The notes beneath the pieces are model-generated. The model worked only from the letters and a program-made list of their open reading frames with translations. It searched no databases and was not told where the DNA came from. Position numbers and translations under genes: made by a program. From Pogona vitticeps (taxonomy: Eukaryota; Chordata; Lepidosauria; Squamata; Agamidae), in NCBI RefSeq assembly GCF_051106095.1, contig NC_135784.1:151067428-151131427 (forward strand): a DNA stretch of 64,000 nt. Direction: 5' to 3'. Shown here one piece after another: positions 45,035 through 56,408 of this stretch (within the stretch, counting starts at the first letter, position 1; every line of letters starts with the position of its first letter).

Positions 45035-45112
45035 GTTATGAATTCCGTTGTACGTGTGTATGGTGTATATACATTCAATGACAATAAATTGATTCATTCG
45101 TTCAACACAATG
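45035..45112 (+). mobile_element. CR1-like LINE 3' tail
   Basis: gaattccgttgtacgtgtg and acattcaatgacaataaatt followed by gattcattcgttc, matching the CR1-type 3' end also seen near 6760-6845. Confidence 0.5.
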
Positions 45113-45389
45113 GTTCCAAACAACAAAATATTGGCATAGATTTGGGGGATATATGAGATATTGTAATTAACCTGGTTTCAATAATTATTTCCAAAAGGTC
45201 CCTCCACACTAAGAGTAGTAGCCTCTTTCATTAAAGAGGAAGAGCTAACATCAACTTTTTTTAACATTACTGTCTTCCCTAGATATGTCCAAACTATTAC
45301 AGAATCAATTTAATAATTTATTACTTCTAGTGAAAGTGTTGACTTGATTTGATATAAAACTCATTGGTTTGAGGGGTCCATAGCATGAT

Positions 45390-48258
45390 GTTCACCTATC
45401 CTCCCTAGCTGGTGTGTGCTGCCATCATGAAAATAAGACCAAAGTCCAGCTGAAATGCATGTGGGACTTCTGATGCAGCTGTTGTTACCCATTCTGATGA
45501 AGACCTCCAACAACTCGAGGCGGGGCTTTGTTGCGGTGCTGCCAGTAGCTCCAGAGAAGAGCTCTCTGGAAAAACTGGAACCCATCCGGTCCAGGATCCC
45601 CTTTTTGAAATGGGGATCGAAGGAGATTCTAGGAGAATTCTCTGGGAAGCAGATGGTGAGCAGCAGAAGGAGAAGAATGGGAGGCAAACCCGGACTTCTT
45701 CCTTCTGAAGAAATCACCCAGCACGGATCGGAGGCGGGGAGCCATATTTGGCACTGAGCCGTGAGTAACCCTTTACCGGGGGAGAAGAGAACAACCAATA
45801 TAAGCTTAAAATATATAACAACTAAGTAAGCTGAAGTCTTTGATTTATGAAACAGCCCAATTAAGCTGAAAATAAGAATGAAAATATTTGGTTGAAAGAA
45901 GAAAAGCAGCGGCGAGCCTATCTTATCAGTCTGCCTCAAAAGCGAAATTTACTAACTCTTAATACAGCAGACTGGTTTCAAAGCCGAGAGAGTGAGACGG
46001 AAAAATAAATCTTGTGTTTCTGGAAAAGAATCCCAGACGGTAATACCATCGGACAGGATTCAAAAGACTTGAGTTTTGTGAATGCAGTTTGGCTTGGACG
46101 TACAATATTTCTCTTTTTTCTTTCCTGGACTCTGTGAACTTTTGATAATAGAATCTGGTGGTTTTCTGGAGAAGAAAGAAGGAGCTGACGTGGTCAACTG
46201 GACTGAGGAGTATCAATGGGTTAATATAAAGATCATAAGACGGGCTTCAAGGACAACTACTGGACAGTCTGAGACTCTGTGATTGTTGTTTTGGTTTGTT
46301 GCACTGTGTGTGAGTCTGATAATAGTAGCTTGCTAGACTTGGGAGAAGAAGAAATAATTGTGCCACGGTTCTATTTGAATTTGAATTTGCTGAGTTAAAA
46401 GTTGACTTTTATATTATAAATTTGGATAAAGATTGGCGGGAGATCTAAGGGGAGGTTTATGATTAGGGGTTTGGATTGTTGATAAAATTGTGGAAACTGT
46501 TGAAGGATATCTAAGGGGCAATCATTGTGGTTAAGGACATAGTATGATCTATACAAACCCCACTTATTTGAAAGCCTGAGATGGCTTAAATTTTTTCAAA
46601 TTTAAGACATCAAATGGAGACTTGGTCTGTGCAAGCTCAAAGTTTTGGAATAGTTGTAGAAGAAATAGAAAAGGAATGGCAGATTACTATGCAAAAGACA
46701 ATAATAACAGGGTTTCAGCAAGTGAATGAAGGTCTTAGCAAAATAGAAGATCTGATGAAAGTGATGAATGAGGGACATTAGATGCCAAACAACAGTTAAA
46801 TGAAGTTGCACAAACTTCAGAACTGACTTTATTGGGCATGACACCAGGTAACATAAATGGGATAAAGAGTCATCCAGTGACCTATGCAGCTTCCAAAATT
46901 AAAAAGCATTATATTAAAAATCTCAAGAAAGTAGAGATACAGAAACAAGAGAAACTTATTGGGAAAATATGGGAAATGACAAAAATTGATATCCTGTCAG
47001 ATGGGCTAAAAGAATGTCCAATTCCAAATAAAACTGAATGATGGGCTGTATTGTATAAATGGCTGCAGTTACCAGATAGTGTTGAAGTAACATAGAATTA
47101 AACTAAAATTAAATGAAATTATAAGATGAAAGCAGGAGGGTAATCAAATTGTGAAAAAGCAAAAAGTTGATTTGTTATTGTAATATGAATTGATTGGATG
47201 ATTGTATACTTTGTGTTCTCCTATCCCCCTAACCCTTTTTCCCTTTTCCCTTTTCTCCCTTACTTTTGTATACCCTACCCTGTCCTTAAATAAATATTCA
47301 AACAAAATTGGGGGAAAAAAGACCTCCAACAACTCATGAATCGTTTTAGCAAGACCTGCCAAGACTTTGGACTTACTATCAGCCTGAAGAAAACACAAGT
47401 CATGGGCCAGGGCGTGGACTCACCTCCCTCTATTACCATCTCCACAAAAGAATTGGAGGTTGTTCATGACTTTGCGTACCTTGGCTCAACCATCTCTGAC
47501 ACTCTCTCCCTAGAAATCGAGCTGGATAAACGCATTGGCAAAGCAGCTACCATGTTCTCTAGACTCACAAAGAGAGTATGGCTCAGTAAGAAGCTGACGA
47601 CATATACCAAGATCCAGGTCTATAGAGCCTGTGTCCTGAGCACACTCCTGTACTGCAGTGAGTCCTGGACCCTTTGTGCACGGCAGGAGAGGAAGCTGAA
47701 CACATTCCATATGCGTTGTGTTTGGTGCATTTTTGGTATCACCTGACAGAACAAAAATCCAAACGGAGTAGTCCTAGAACAAGCTGGAATTTTTAGCATG
47801 TATACATTGCTGAAACAGCAATGTTTACGTTGGCTCAGGCATGTCATAAGAATGGATTCGAAAAGATCTCCTGTAAGGAGAATTAGTGCAGGGAAAGTGC
47901 CCCAGAGGGAGACCACAGCTGCGATACAAGGATATCTGCAAGCGGGATCTGAAGGCCTTAGGAATGGACCTCAACAGATGGGAAACCTTGACATCTGAGC
48001 GTTCAGCCTGGAGGCAGGCAGTGCATCATGGCCTCTCCCAATTTGAAGAGACCCTTGTTCAGCAGGCCAAGGCAAAGAGGCACTCCCGAAACCAGCAAGA
48101 TCAGGGAGCTAGACAGGGGACAGATTGTATTTGTCTTCAATGTGGAAGGGATTGTCACTCTCAAATTGGCCTTCTCAGTCACACTAGACACTGTTCCAAA
48201 TTCTCCATATAGAGCACGTTAACATAGTCTCTTGAGACTGAAGGATGCCTTACTTATT
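45390..48258 (+). mobile_element. RTE-like LINE 3' part, split by an L1 insertion
   Basis: The two parts (about 45390-45516 and 47336-48258) are continuous: ...DAAVVTHSDEDLQQL then MNRFSKTCQDFGLTISLKKT, YLGSTISDTLSLEIELDKRI, LYCSESWTLCARQERKLN and WLRHVIRMDSKR, then a Cys/His finger CLQCGRDCHSQIGLLSHTRH near the C-terminus. The catalytic YADD region is just left of the split and decayed. There is at least one frame break around 47745-47900, so the copy is dead. The exact clade is not certain; the finger-bearing C-terminus differs from BovB. Confidence 0.75.
45517..47319 (+). mobile_element. Internally deleted L1 LINE with 16-bp TSD
   Basis: It is flanked by agacctccaacaactc on both sides (45501-45516, 47320-47335) and ends in an A-run after aaacaaaattgggg, i.e. 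target-primed insertion. The left 1.1 kb looks like an L1 5'UTR (GC-rich start gaggcggggctttgttgcgg), followed by an ORF1-like start at 46615 (METWSVQAQSFGIVVEEIEK). From about 46830 it reads an ORF2 C-terminus (YAASKIKKHYIKN ... KIWEMTKIDILSDGLKE) with a stop near 47041, then the 3'UTR. Several kilobases of ORF1/ORF2 between them are missing. Confidence 0.75.
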
Positions 48259-49090
48259 CTGTGAATGAGGACTTTTTCTCCTGGATCATCTATGATACGA
48301 AGCTAGGCAAAGGACCAGTATTTATTTTCCACTGCTGTTTAAATAGTGCCATGACTAATGGCTACCTTTACACTTCCTTTTCAAAGCAGGAGAACGTCTC
48401 TGGGGAAATATACAGCTTTTGTTACTCTGGTGACACAACACAGTAGTTTTTGTGGGTATAATGTCACTATTAGCTTCAAAAACTATGCTTTTTTAAAAGG
48501 AATGGAATATTTGATAGTCACCTTTTACAGAACAAAGCTTCAAAGGAAAAGAACTGAATATCAAGCCCGGGTCTTAATCATTACTAGGTGTGAAATGTGT
48601 TGCAGAGTTTTGAATTTTGGTTAAATTCCTCTAGCTGTGCAACAGAAGTGCAGGGATTCACAGAGCAGAATAGTTTCAAGTTCCCCAGAGCAGTCCATCC
48701 TTTTTGTCATTAATTGGCACATACAGTCTCAATTCTCTGGTGCACCTCCCACCAGTAACACATTCCACAAGGAAGCAGCCATTCCTGAGATGGCCTGGTT
48801 CTTGGTCCAGAAGACCATGGGTTTCCCGGCGTCATCTGGGATGTCTACCCACAGCATCAAAGCTTGGAAAGAGTGGGTAGTACGTGTGGAAAATCTCAGG
48901 GAGAGGCACTTCAACAATGAACAAGATCCCAAACCATTAAGGGCCTTGTATGTCAGCATTAAAACCTAGAGTTTGGCATGGTAATACCTAGGCAACCAGT
49001 TAGCCACATTTTTCCTTTGTTTCTTTTTCTTTTTTTGCTTTCTTCTTTGTTTCTTGTCTGATATGCTTGCCCAGACTAACACAGTTACCA
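48259..49090. other. Intergenic sequence
   Basis: The segment 48637-48969 has open frames on both strands and tail-like text (catggtaataccta) but no recognised domain. It may be a further decayed repeat (aaaaccattaagggccttgtatgtcagcattaaaacc resembles the 3' part of old LINE-like repeats). Confidence 0.35.
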
Positions 49091-49094
49091 CTTT

Positions 49095-49620
49095 GAACAT
49101 TTTTATTGGCTGTTCCTCTTCTAAATTCAGCATGAACTTCTGTCATTCCTCACTCATGTAAGGCAAAACTGTCGCAAAATCTTGAGCATGGCTTTGCTTG
49201 CATGGAAAACTAATGAGATTATCTGATAGTTGCTACAGTCTTTGGCATCTCTTTTGTTTGGCACAGGAATGTATATTAAATATTTCCAGTCTGTGAGACA
49301 ATGTTTTATTTTCTGTATTTGGTGGCATATTCTTTGTATGAATTTTGATAGATTCTGTCACCATAGTCTGGAATAGCTTTATTAGTATCCTATCTACTCC
49401 TAACATTTCATTTTATTCCAACTGCTTTGAAAGCATCTATCATATCACTTTTCAAAACTGCAAGCTGCTCCTCAAAAGATTCCTCTTCAAAATAATCTGT
49501 CATCTTTATGTCTCTTTTCTATAGTTCCTCACTACTGTATATTGTTTCCGTCATTTATTTTATTCTGGTTAGGCAACGTATTCCCTGTTAATCTTTCAGC
49601 ATCCCTAATCATGATTTAAA
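49095..49620 (-). mobile_element. Decayed LINE reverse-transcriptase fragment, antisense
   Basis: On the minus strand, broken frames contain traces of an RTE-type RT region (KRCQRLQQLSDNLISF where family members have AKDCSNYRTIALISH, followed by LNLEEEQPIKM). It has many stops and is old. The identification rests on pattern memory, not an alignment. Confidence 0.4.
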
Positions 49621-50779
49621 TTTCTCTTTGATTTCTTGGATCTTACATATAATATCTCTTTTTATTCTCTCCTACTCTTTTGCAATGATTATTACAACAG
49701 TATTCTATGCAAGGAACAAATTACATGATAACACTAGTTTCAATCCAGAGTTAATCTTAGTAATATGTTCCTTACATGATGTATTTTAATTCTTCAAGAA
49801 CAGTAATTAAATTACAGTATATGTTGAGACTGTGCTTGCTTTAATGTTTTCCAACTTCTCTCTAGGCTGGGCCTTTTGAGAGCATACAAGCTAACTCTGA
49901 AATAATTTGCTTATCAGAATATAGGATTATAGAAAAATGTGAAGAATTAAAGCAGGGGCTGAAATTCTGTTGGTAATTGCACAAAGTTTTTCTAATTTGA
50001 CACATATAACTGAAGATAATTGACAAGTTGCCAGTTGGACAATTGGGCGTGTGACCAGTTATACAACCAACATGTGCACTGACACTTTGTTAGTCAGTCA
50101 CAATTAGCTGAGGCAAATGTTATGTGAGAACTAAAAGGATTCTGCCCTGTGTCTCACAAAGTCCATGGCTTGATAGATTGGTAAGTGGAAGGCAAAAGCA
50201 TTATTTGGACAAACAAAATTTGAGCAGACAATGGAAAAGAAAGACTACATTTCCTCTGAGATGCCAAAGAGCTGAAGTAGAATAAAACCTCATGATCAAA
50301 TATTGTGCCCTGTTTTTAATAAATATTATAATGTGAAATGACTTGATCCTGCTTAGTTATCAAAGATGAGTAAACAGCCATTCAGTTTCAAATGGTATCT
50401 CAGTGAAACCTGTTATTGCTTGTGATTTGAGAGTGAGGCACTTTCTTACTTGATCTATGCACCATCTCTACATGGATTGGAGTAACAACTGAACAGGGGA
50501 TCAAAAACATACCCTTAAAACATCTTGCGTGGACTTCAGTACTTTGGAAACTTGAGGAAAGTCTCATTTTACATGTAGGAAACATGCTTAAATATCTGCA
50601 TGCTGGTGGCTAGCTCATATATAATGGCACACTTGGTGTGAGATTAAATAGAAACTATTATAAGGAGTTTCTTCTCCACTTTCCAGATAGTTATACTTCA
50701 ATTGCTATTGCCATCACTGTAAGTTCTTTTGTGGGGATGTTTTTAGATTATTTGGGGATGGGTGGGAGGTTAGGTTCTT

Positions 50780-50872
50780 ATGTTTCATGTTTGTAAACTG
50801 CCCAGAGTACAGTAGTGGCATGCCATTAGATGGGTGATGTAAAAATTTAATAAATAAATAAATACAGTATGG
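50780..50872 (+). mobile_element. LINE 3' tail fragment
   Basis: gtttgtaaactgcccagagt, agatgggtgatgtaaaaatt and an (AATA)n tail resemble the 3' end of L3/CR1-type LINEs. Confidence 0.45.
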
Positions 50873-52267
50873 GGATACTCTCATGAGTCACTCATGCAGT
50901 CTGATCCAGCACAGGATCTCAAACAATAGGTCTTATTTGCTCTCGCAAGTGGATATAACATTGTAGAAGGCTATCCTTACAAGGTAAGGATTCATTCTTT
51001 TATCAAAGAAAATGCACATACAAGTTGAACTTCACTTTACTCTGTTTGCTCTGAATAGAATTAAGCTGCACAAGTTACACCACCACTATGAAAAAAAATT
51101 ACATTTAGGTCCTCCTGGAAATACTGGCATCACAATTATGTTTGAGTATAATTGGGTGTCGCAGACTGCCTGATGTACTGGCAGATGGTTACCTAGCATA
51201 ATGTTTCAAACATGACATGGTTTTAGTTACAAAATAGACAAGATTTTATGGTGCTATCTATACATGTTCTAAAAGGTGTGGTTGTGTATAGACTATGATA
51301 AAATGCTAGGTATTAGTTCATGTCTTCTCCTATACTTTCCAAACCTTTTCTATGACCAGCTTCTTTATGAGCATCAGAATCACAATATTTTTGTAGTAGC
51401 TATTGAATATAAATGGCAGTGAAGACTGAAAACTTAAGCATGTTAGCAGCAGAAATACCCTAAGGCCTCCAGGTAAACAGCAAAACCTACATGCATTCAC
51501 ACAAAGAGGTATAGTCTCTTGGGTTCTATAGTCCCCCCCTAGTAATATGCTTTTTTCTTCTTTCCCACCCAAATATAAGGTGAAATTCCTACCTTCAGTT
51601 CCCATTTGAATACTGTAGATGGGTTGTGTGACAATGTCCATTGGCATAGAGAAGCATCAGTCTATCTGAAGTCTTGAAGCAACCATCCTCAGGTATCTCA
51701 TAATTCATCATGGTGTTTTAAGGGTATAGAAGATTCAGAGGCAGTTTACCATTGCCACCCTCTGTGCAGCACTTACAAGTAGCTGAAGTGTCACTGCCAC
51801 AGCTTATAAAATATCCTCCACCACCATAATCTTCCACTACTGCTGGGGCCAGTAGTTGCCCTTCAAGACTTGCTCCTCTGCCACCACCAACTGAACTACT
51901 GTACTGCATAAGTTCTGTTATGGTGATGCGACTTATCAGTTCCTGATGAGGATGGATGCATCTCAGTCTGAGGTCTCAACTCTTGATCATTTCACCTTGG
52001 GCAACCCTGATAGGAATCTAGATTTGGGAAAGAGTCTAGCCTCCTGATAGCCTTGCTTTCAGCTTCCCTGGCATGCACTCAATCCCCACCCATGCAAGAA
52101 CAGCATCCCGGAGCTTAGAAGCCCACCTTGAAGAGCCAAAGAGCATGCCTGTGGTAAATCAGAGGTGACTTGAGGCACACAATGTTACCACTTGTGTTGG
52201 GCGACCATTTGATTATAAACCTCAGCACAGCAGGTACAGCCAAATAAAGGCATTCCTTTATATAGAC
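50873..52267. other. Intergenic sequence
   Basis: No coding or repeat feature can be supported, apart from loosely SINE-like text near 51720-51900. Confidence 0.4.
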
Positions 52268-52403
52268 CACTGGTTCTTAACCTTGGGTTACTCAGGAGTT
52301 TTGGACTGCAACTCCCAGAAGCCTTCACCACCAGCTGTCCTGACTGGGGTTTCTGGGAGTTGCAGTTCAAAGGCATCCGAGTAACAAAGGTTAAGAACCA
52401 CTG
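52268..52403 (-). mobile_element. hAT-type MITE, second 136-bp copy
   Basis: The inverted copy of the element at 1155-1290, with the same length and the same internal palindrome. It is flanked by atatagac and atttagac, a 7/8 match to an 8-bp duplication. Termini are CACTGGTTCTTAACC and GGTTAAGAACCACTG. Confidence 0.85.
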
Positions 52404-52769
52404 ATTTAGACCATGTTCTGACACATCCATACCAGCAGGAACTCTGGGGAGCAATAGTTGATCAGGATGACAGGGGGCAAATATTATTTCTTACTATTTC
52501 CTTACTATAATGATATAGTAAAAGCATGCATTTTCTATAGTCAATGTATTTTGTATCCTCATTTCATCTCAAAGTATTGAATCTCCTGACCCATCCTGCT
52601 TGGCACTCACAGAAACATTCCTACATTATCACACAGCTTTGTGAGAACTACCACCACCCAGTTCAAGGCCAACTCTGCAGCACTTCAGGCAAAGACTGTA
52701 ACATAGATGGCTCATAATCCGTTGCTGTCTCTGGCAGAGGATGCAACACCGTCATTAACATATTTAAGA

Positions 52770-53100
52770 TAAGCTGCACAATGGTTCACACAAATTCACT
52801 AACTTGTCAGCCACTAACCCTGGGATGCAATTTGGATTTTTTTTCCTCACATCTACCACAGCCAATAGGATGACCCAACAGGCACCCATAGGGTTCAGGA
52901 GACCAATAAGGGGACGCTGTGCTTATTGTACTTTGTGTATGAAACTTATAAAATGCTTTACCACATGTATGATGGGTTCCCCAATCCGCCTTTAGGACGG
53001 GGTACAGTTCTATGTTTAATAAATTGGCTTACATAGACTGATTGATGCACTGTCTTTATCTGTTATTCCCTGACGGAGAATTGAAACCTAAAATTGGATG
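52770..53100 (+). mobile_element. Possible solo LTR of an endogenous retrovirus (fossil)
   Basis: Two CCAAT-type boxes (ccaataggatgac, ccaataagggg), a TATA-like ttataaaatgc and an aataaa within about 220 bp are spaced as in a retroviral LTR (U3, R, U5). No internal retroviral genes are seen nearby, so it would be a solo LTR. Family and borders are unsure. Confidence 0.35.
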
Positions 53101-53399
53101 CTAACAAGGACATGCACAGAAACTTGGGAGTTGAGTTGCTCCACCACTCAGTCCATGGGCCAGCCTTGGGTCAGTCCCATTCTCTGCTACTGTAAGAATT
53201 TCCCAAAAAGTCTTTACAAAATCCAGTCCTGCACATTTCCCAAGACGCGTGGGACATCTTTTTATTGAAGAAAAAAAATGCGTGGACGAGGAAGAATGTT
53301 TTGCTGTTGACTTATTTAATGCAATATTTCCCTTCAATGTTTTTTTACAAATCACGTTTAATAAATGCTACTCCGTGTAGGTCTGTACAGTAATCTTAC

Positions 53400-54201
53400 C
53401 GCCACACTTGAACTGGAGCTGGGTGGTGGTGGGAAGAGTTCCGAGTAGACACGCAAAACTTCGTCCTGTGAATGCAGCTACCCCGAACTTCAACTCCCGG
53501 CACCGTACCTGCATCTCATTCCCTTCTCGTCCGCCTTCACCAAATGCAGTGTCAACAGTAAAGAAAACGCCACCTTCTCGTTTTCTGGCGGAATCACGGA
53601 ACCCTCCTCCCCTCCCCTTCCCTTCCCCTTCTCAACCACGCCCGACTGCGCCATGCATTTAAAACGGGACTAATTCTCCCAAGTTCAGCAGCAGTTCGTT
53701 GCTCCAGAGCATCAGGCGCCCTTCTAGAAAACGTTTCCCCGGAACAAGTGAAATAAGGAAGGAGAGAAACTGGTGTGCTTCTTGGACTGTTATGCACGCC
53801 CCGAAAGCGTCTCAGACGCAACACCCGCAGGGCCAGGGAGAGTACTAGCGGTGGAGGAGGAGGAAAGGCTCAGCCCTGACGAGAGCGGCCTTTTGGCGGG
53901 CTCCCCATTTTGTCCTCCCGGGCTGGGCGGGGCGTGCTGGCAGCACCTCCCCAGTAGGGGTCGCTACCAAGATCCGGCCGCCCCGGCCTGCCTGCCTGCC
54001 TGCCTACTTGCCTGCCGGCCTGCTTCCCTCTCTCCCTCCCTCAGTCCGTCCTTCCCGCCCTGCGGTGGGCGGCCTCCGTCCCGCCCCGCCCCAGAGCAGC
54101 CGGAGGGGGCCCGCGGCGGCTGAAGCCCGATCGATGCCGGGAGCTCGGAGGCGGCGGCGGCGCTGCTGAGTGAGGGGGGGCGGCGGCGGCCCCGCCCGGA
54201 G
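53400..54201 (+). promoter_or_regulatory. ANKRD52: CpG-rich promoter and 5'UTR of ANKRD52
   Basis: GC content and CpG density rise sharply from about 53.6 kb and continue to 54.65 kb, around the ANKRD52 start. The segment has GC-box-like sequences, a (CCTG)n tract at about 53986-54016 and a (GGC)n tract just before the ATG. A weak ZNF143-like sequence (acttcaactcccggcacc) lies at about 53487. No TATA box is obvious. Confidence 0.7.
53986..54016. repeat. (CCTG)n microsatellite in 5' flank of ANKRD52
   Basis: GCCTGCCTGCCTGCCTAC-type repeat in the CpG island. Confidence 0.85.
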
Positions 54202-54228
54202 ATGGGGATTCTCAGCATCACGGACCAG
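54202..54228 (+). CDS. ANKRD52: ANKRD52 first coding exon (MGILSITDQ), gene continues beyond the window
   Basis: ANKRD52 is an ankyrin-repeat regulatory subunit associated with protein phosphatase 6. Only the first nine codons are here: MGILSITDQ, then a donor gtacgg. As I recall, human ANKRD52 begins [20 protein letters not shown], with the repeats starting right after. The start context (purine at -3, G at +4) is good and the ATG sits in a CpG island. Nine residues alone are weak evidence, but the gene order (CS, COQ10A, then ANKRD52 head to head with COQ10A, as in human) makes the call strong. No ankyrin-repeat exon follows before 64000, so intron 1 is at least 9.7 kb. Confidence 0.85.
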
Positions 54229-56270
54229 GTACGGGACTCTATGGGGGGGGGGGGAGAGAGAGAGAAAGGCGCTCCTTCCGTCCTCTTTCTCTCCCCCCCC
54301 CCGACTCATCCATCTCTGGCCTCTTCTCGCTCCCCCGCCTGCCCGCCCGTCCGCGCCCGCTACGCTAGCCTGGGGATGCGCGGCCTAGTCTGGAGCCGCC
54401 CCCCTCGTTCGGCGGGAACCGTCTGGCGGGCTTCTCAGAGGCCCCTGTGGGGGGGCGGAGAGCGAGCTCGGGACCCCAGGCGCAGCTTGGAAGTGCGGGG
54501 GGGGGAGGCAGGAGAAGGGAGAGGAAAGGCGGGTCTGGCTTTGGGCCCGGCCCAGATGTTGGCGGCACCCTCCGAAGGCCGGAGGCGTCCGGCTTCCCCG
54601 CAGCCCCCCCTTTTTTTTCACCCGCCCAAGAAAAAGAAGCGGTGGCTGTCCTGTCCCCGACGTACCTTTTCCACAGCTCCATGCACTCCTCCCTCCATCT
54701 TTTAAAAATTAATTTGCCCCTGTTTTCATTCCGCTTTTGCATCTGCAAACGCATCCCTTCTTTTTTTAAAAAAACTCATTGCTTTACTTTTGCTTGCGAG
54801 TTTTTGCCCTATAATCTCCTCCCCCCCCCCACCGCAGCTTCCTGGGTGCCCTCCTGTTTCATTTTAGTGTTGCTAAATCTGGCTCCTGAGTCGATTCTGT
54901 TGCTTCTAGAAATGGCAAAGAGAGGCGCATTTGCCTGGGTTGAGTTGTCCCTTCTTAGCACTGTAGCGAAAGGAGAACTTGGATTTGGTAGAATTTGCCT
55001 TTAATTCAGAGTCTTCAAAGGTAGAGAAACCGGATCAAGCTATGGACCCAGCCAGCAACCCCATTTCGAATTCATCTCTGCTCTCATTCCCCACCCATCA
55101 CTGCATTCTGCTAGGACCTCAGATTGCTGTAAGGTTTTCTCTTTTGCTAGGGCCAAAGAACCCGAAAAACCCACAACAACCATTTTCTCTTTTGCATTAT
55201 CTTATGCCTCTCTTTTTCACAAGCAATAAGGTATCAAAGAGATAGCTGTACTTTCCACATATATTTATCCATATAAATTTAGGGTAATTGTGTTGAATGA
55301 AATAACATTTTGCAACTTCTTGTATCTTCAGTATAAGGCTCTTTTCAAAGGTACTGTTCTAGGACAGGTAACAATTCCTTCTGCGTGTGTACAGTATTGT
55401 CAGATTTCTGCTGAATGGTGACATACTAGGATTCATTCAGGCATGAGCAATTGCTTCTACAGTTGTTTACATACATATCAAAACATCTGCAAATGGTGAC
55501 TTATGTATGCCCTTTTCTCTGTCCTTCTCCATCTGCAGTTTTATACATATTGCATCTTTCTACTAAATATCACTGTGGACTTTGTGAATGCTTCTCTCAT
55601 ACCCTGCATGTCATTTAATCTTCTTTTGCTTCTTTATTGTGACCTTAAGAAGGTTTAGTTTGCTCGAGGTTATGTATCATAACTTCTCATGAGAATAAGG
55701 TTGATTTTCATTTTGTGCATTTAGCTGGAAATATTGCTAAGTTTCTCATACACCATTTGTTTTTTCAGGATGTTAAGATTATTTTTGAGAGGTTAACATT
55801 CATTGCCCTATTCTGTTTGTTTTAAAGGTAGTGCAGTGTTGCATTCAGTCTATAGTGCAGCACATAGGATGTAAATGGTGTTAAATGATTATGAGTGTGT
55901 GTTTTATAGCATGATTTAACTTTCTTATTATTGAAGGTAGTTGTGGTTTGGATGAATAAACTTGTGGATCGCCACCTGAACTATCTTGCCCTGGTTTCTG
56001 TTCCTTAAAATATCCCACAAGTATTAATTCTTCTAACATCTTACACCATTTTGAATTATTTCATTCCTTTGTTACTTGCTTATGGCAGTTTCATTGCAGC
56101 TGAGCGTTAGGCTCTTTGTATGACAACATCATGTTTTATGATTTTACTGATGAAATATTTTTCAGAATTATGGGTTGAGACCTTTTCTTTTATCGGTCAT
56201 ACAGGTTGACCCTAGACTGGCTCTTCCACAGCAGTAGTGACCTTATTTGCCCAAAAAAGATGGCCTACAG

Positions 56271-56408
56271 TAGGCACAGGCAAAGTGTTGCTCTTCTGAT
56301 GTTGTAGGACTGCAGGCCAAAGCATTCCTCCTTATTGACTGAACTGACTGGGGCTGATGCAAGTTGCAGTCCAGCAGCATCTCGAGGGCTGCGCTTGACC
56401 TGTCCCTT
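56271..56408. mobile_element. hAT-type MITE with 8-bp TSD
   Basis: 138 bp flanked by the perfect 8-bp repeat gcctacag (56263-56270, 56409-56416). The ends are loosely inverted (TAGGCACAGGCAAAGTG versus AAGGGACAGGTCAAGCG), with internal inverted arms tgttgtaggactgcag / ttgcagtccagcagcatct. Confidence 0.7.

Noticed and set aside
45361-45939. 192-residue minus-strand open frame
   Set aside because: It spans the border of the RTE-like LINE and the L1 5'UTR in antisense, so it is a by-product of the nested insertion.
54202-54705. 167-residue extension of the ANKRD52 first exon reading into 54705
   Set aside because: After MGILSITDQ the frame runs into a splice donor (gtacgg) and then low-complexity text. 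The known protein continues from a later exon.
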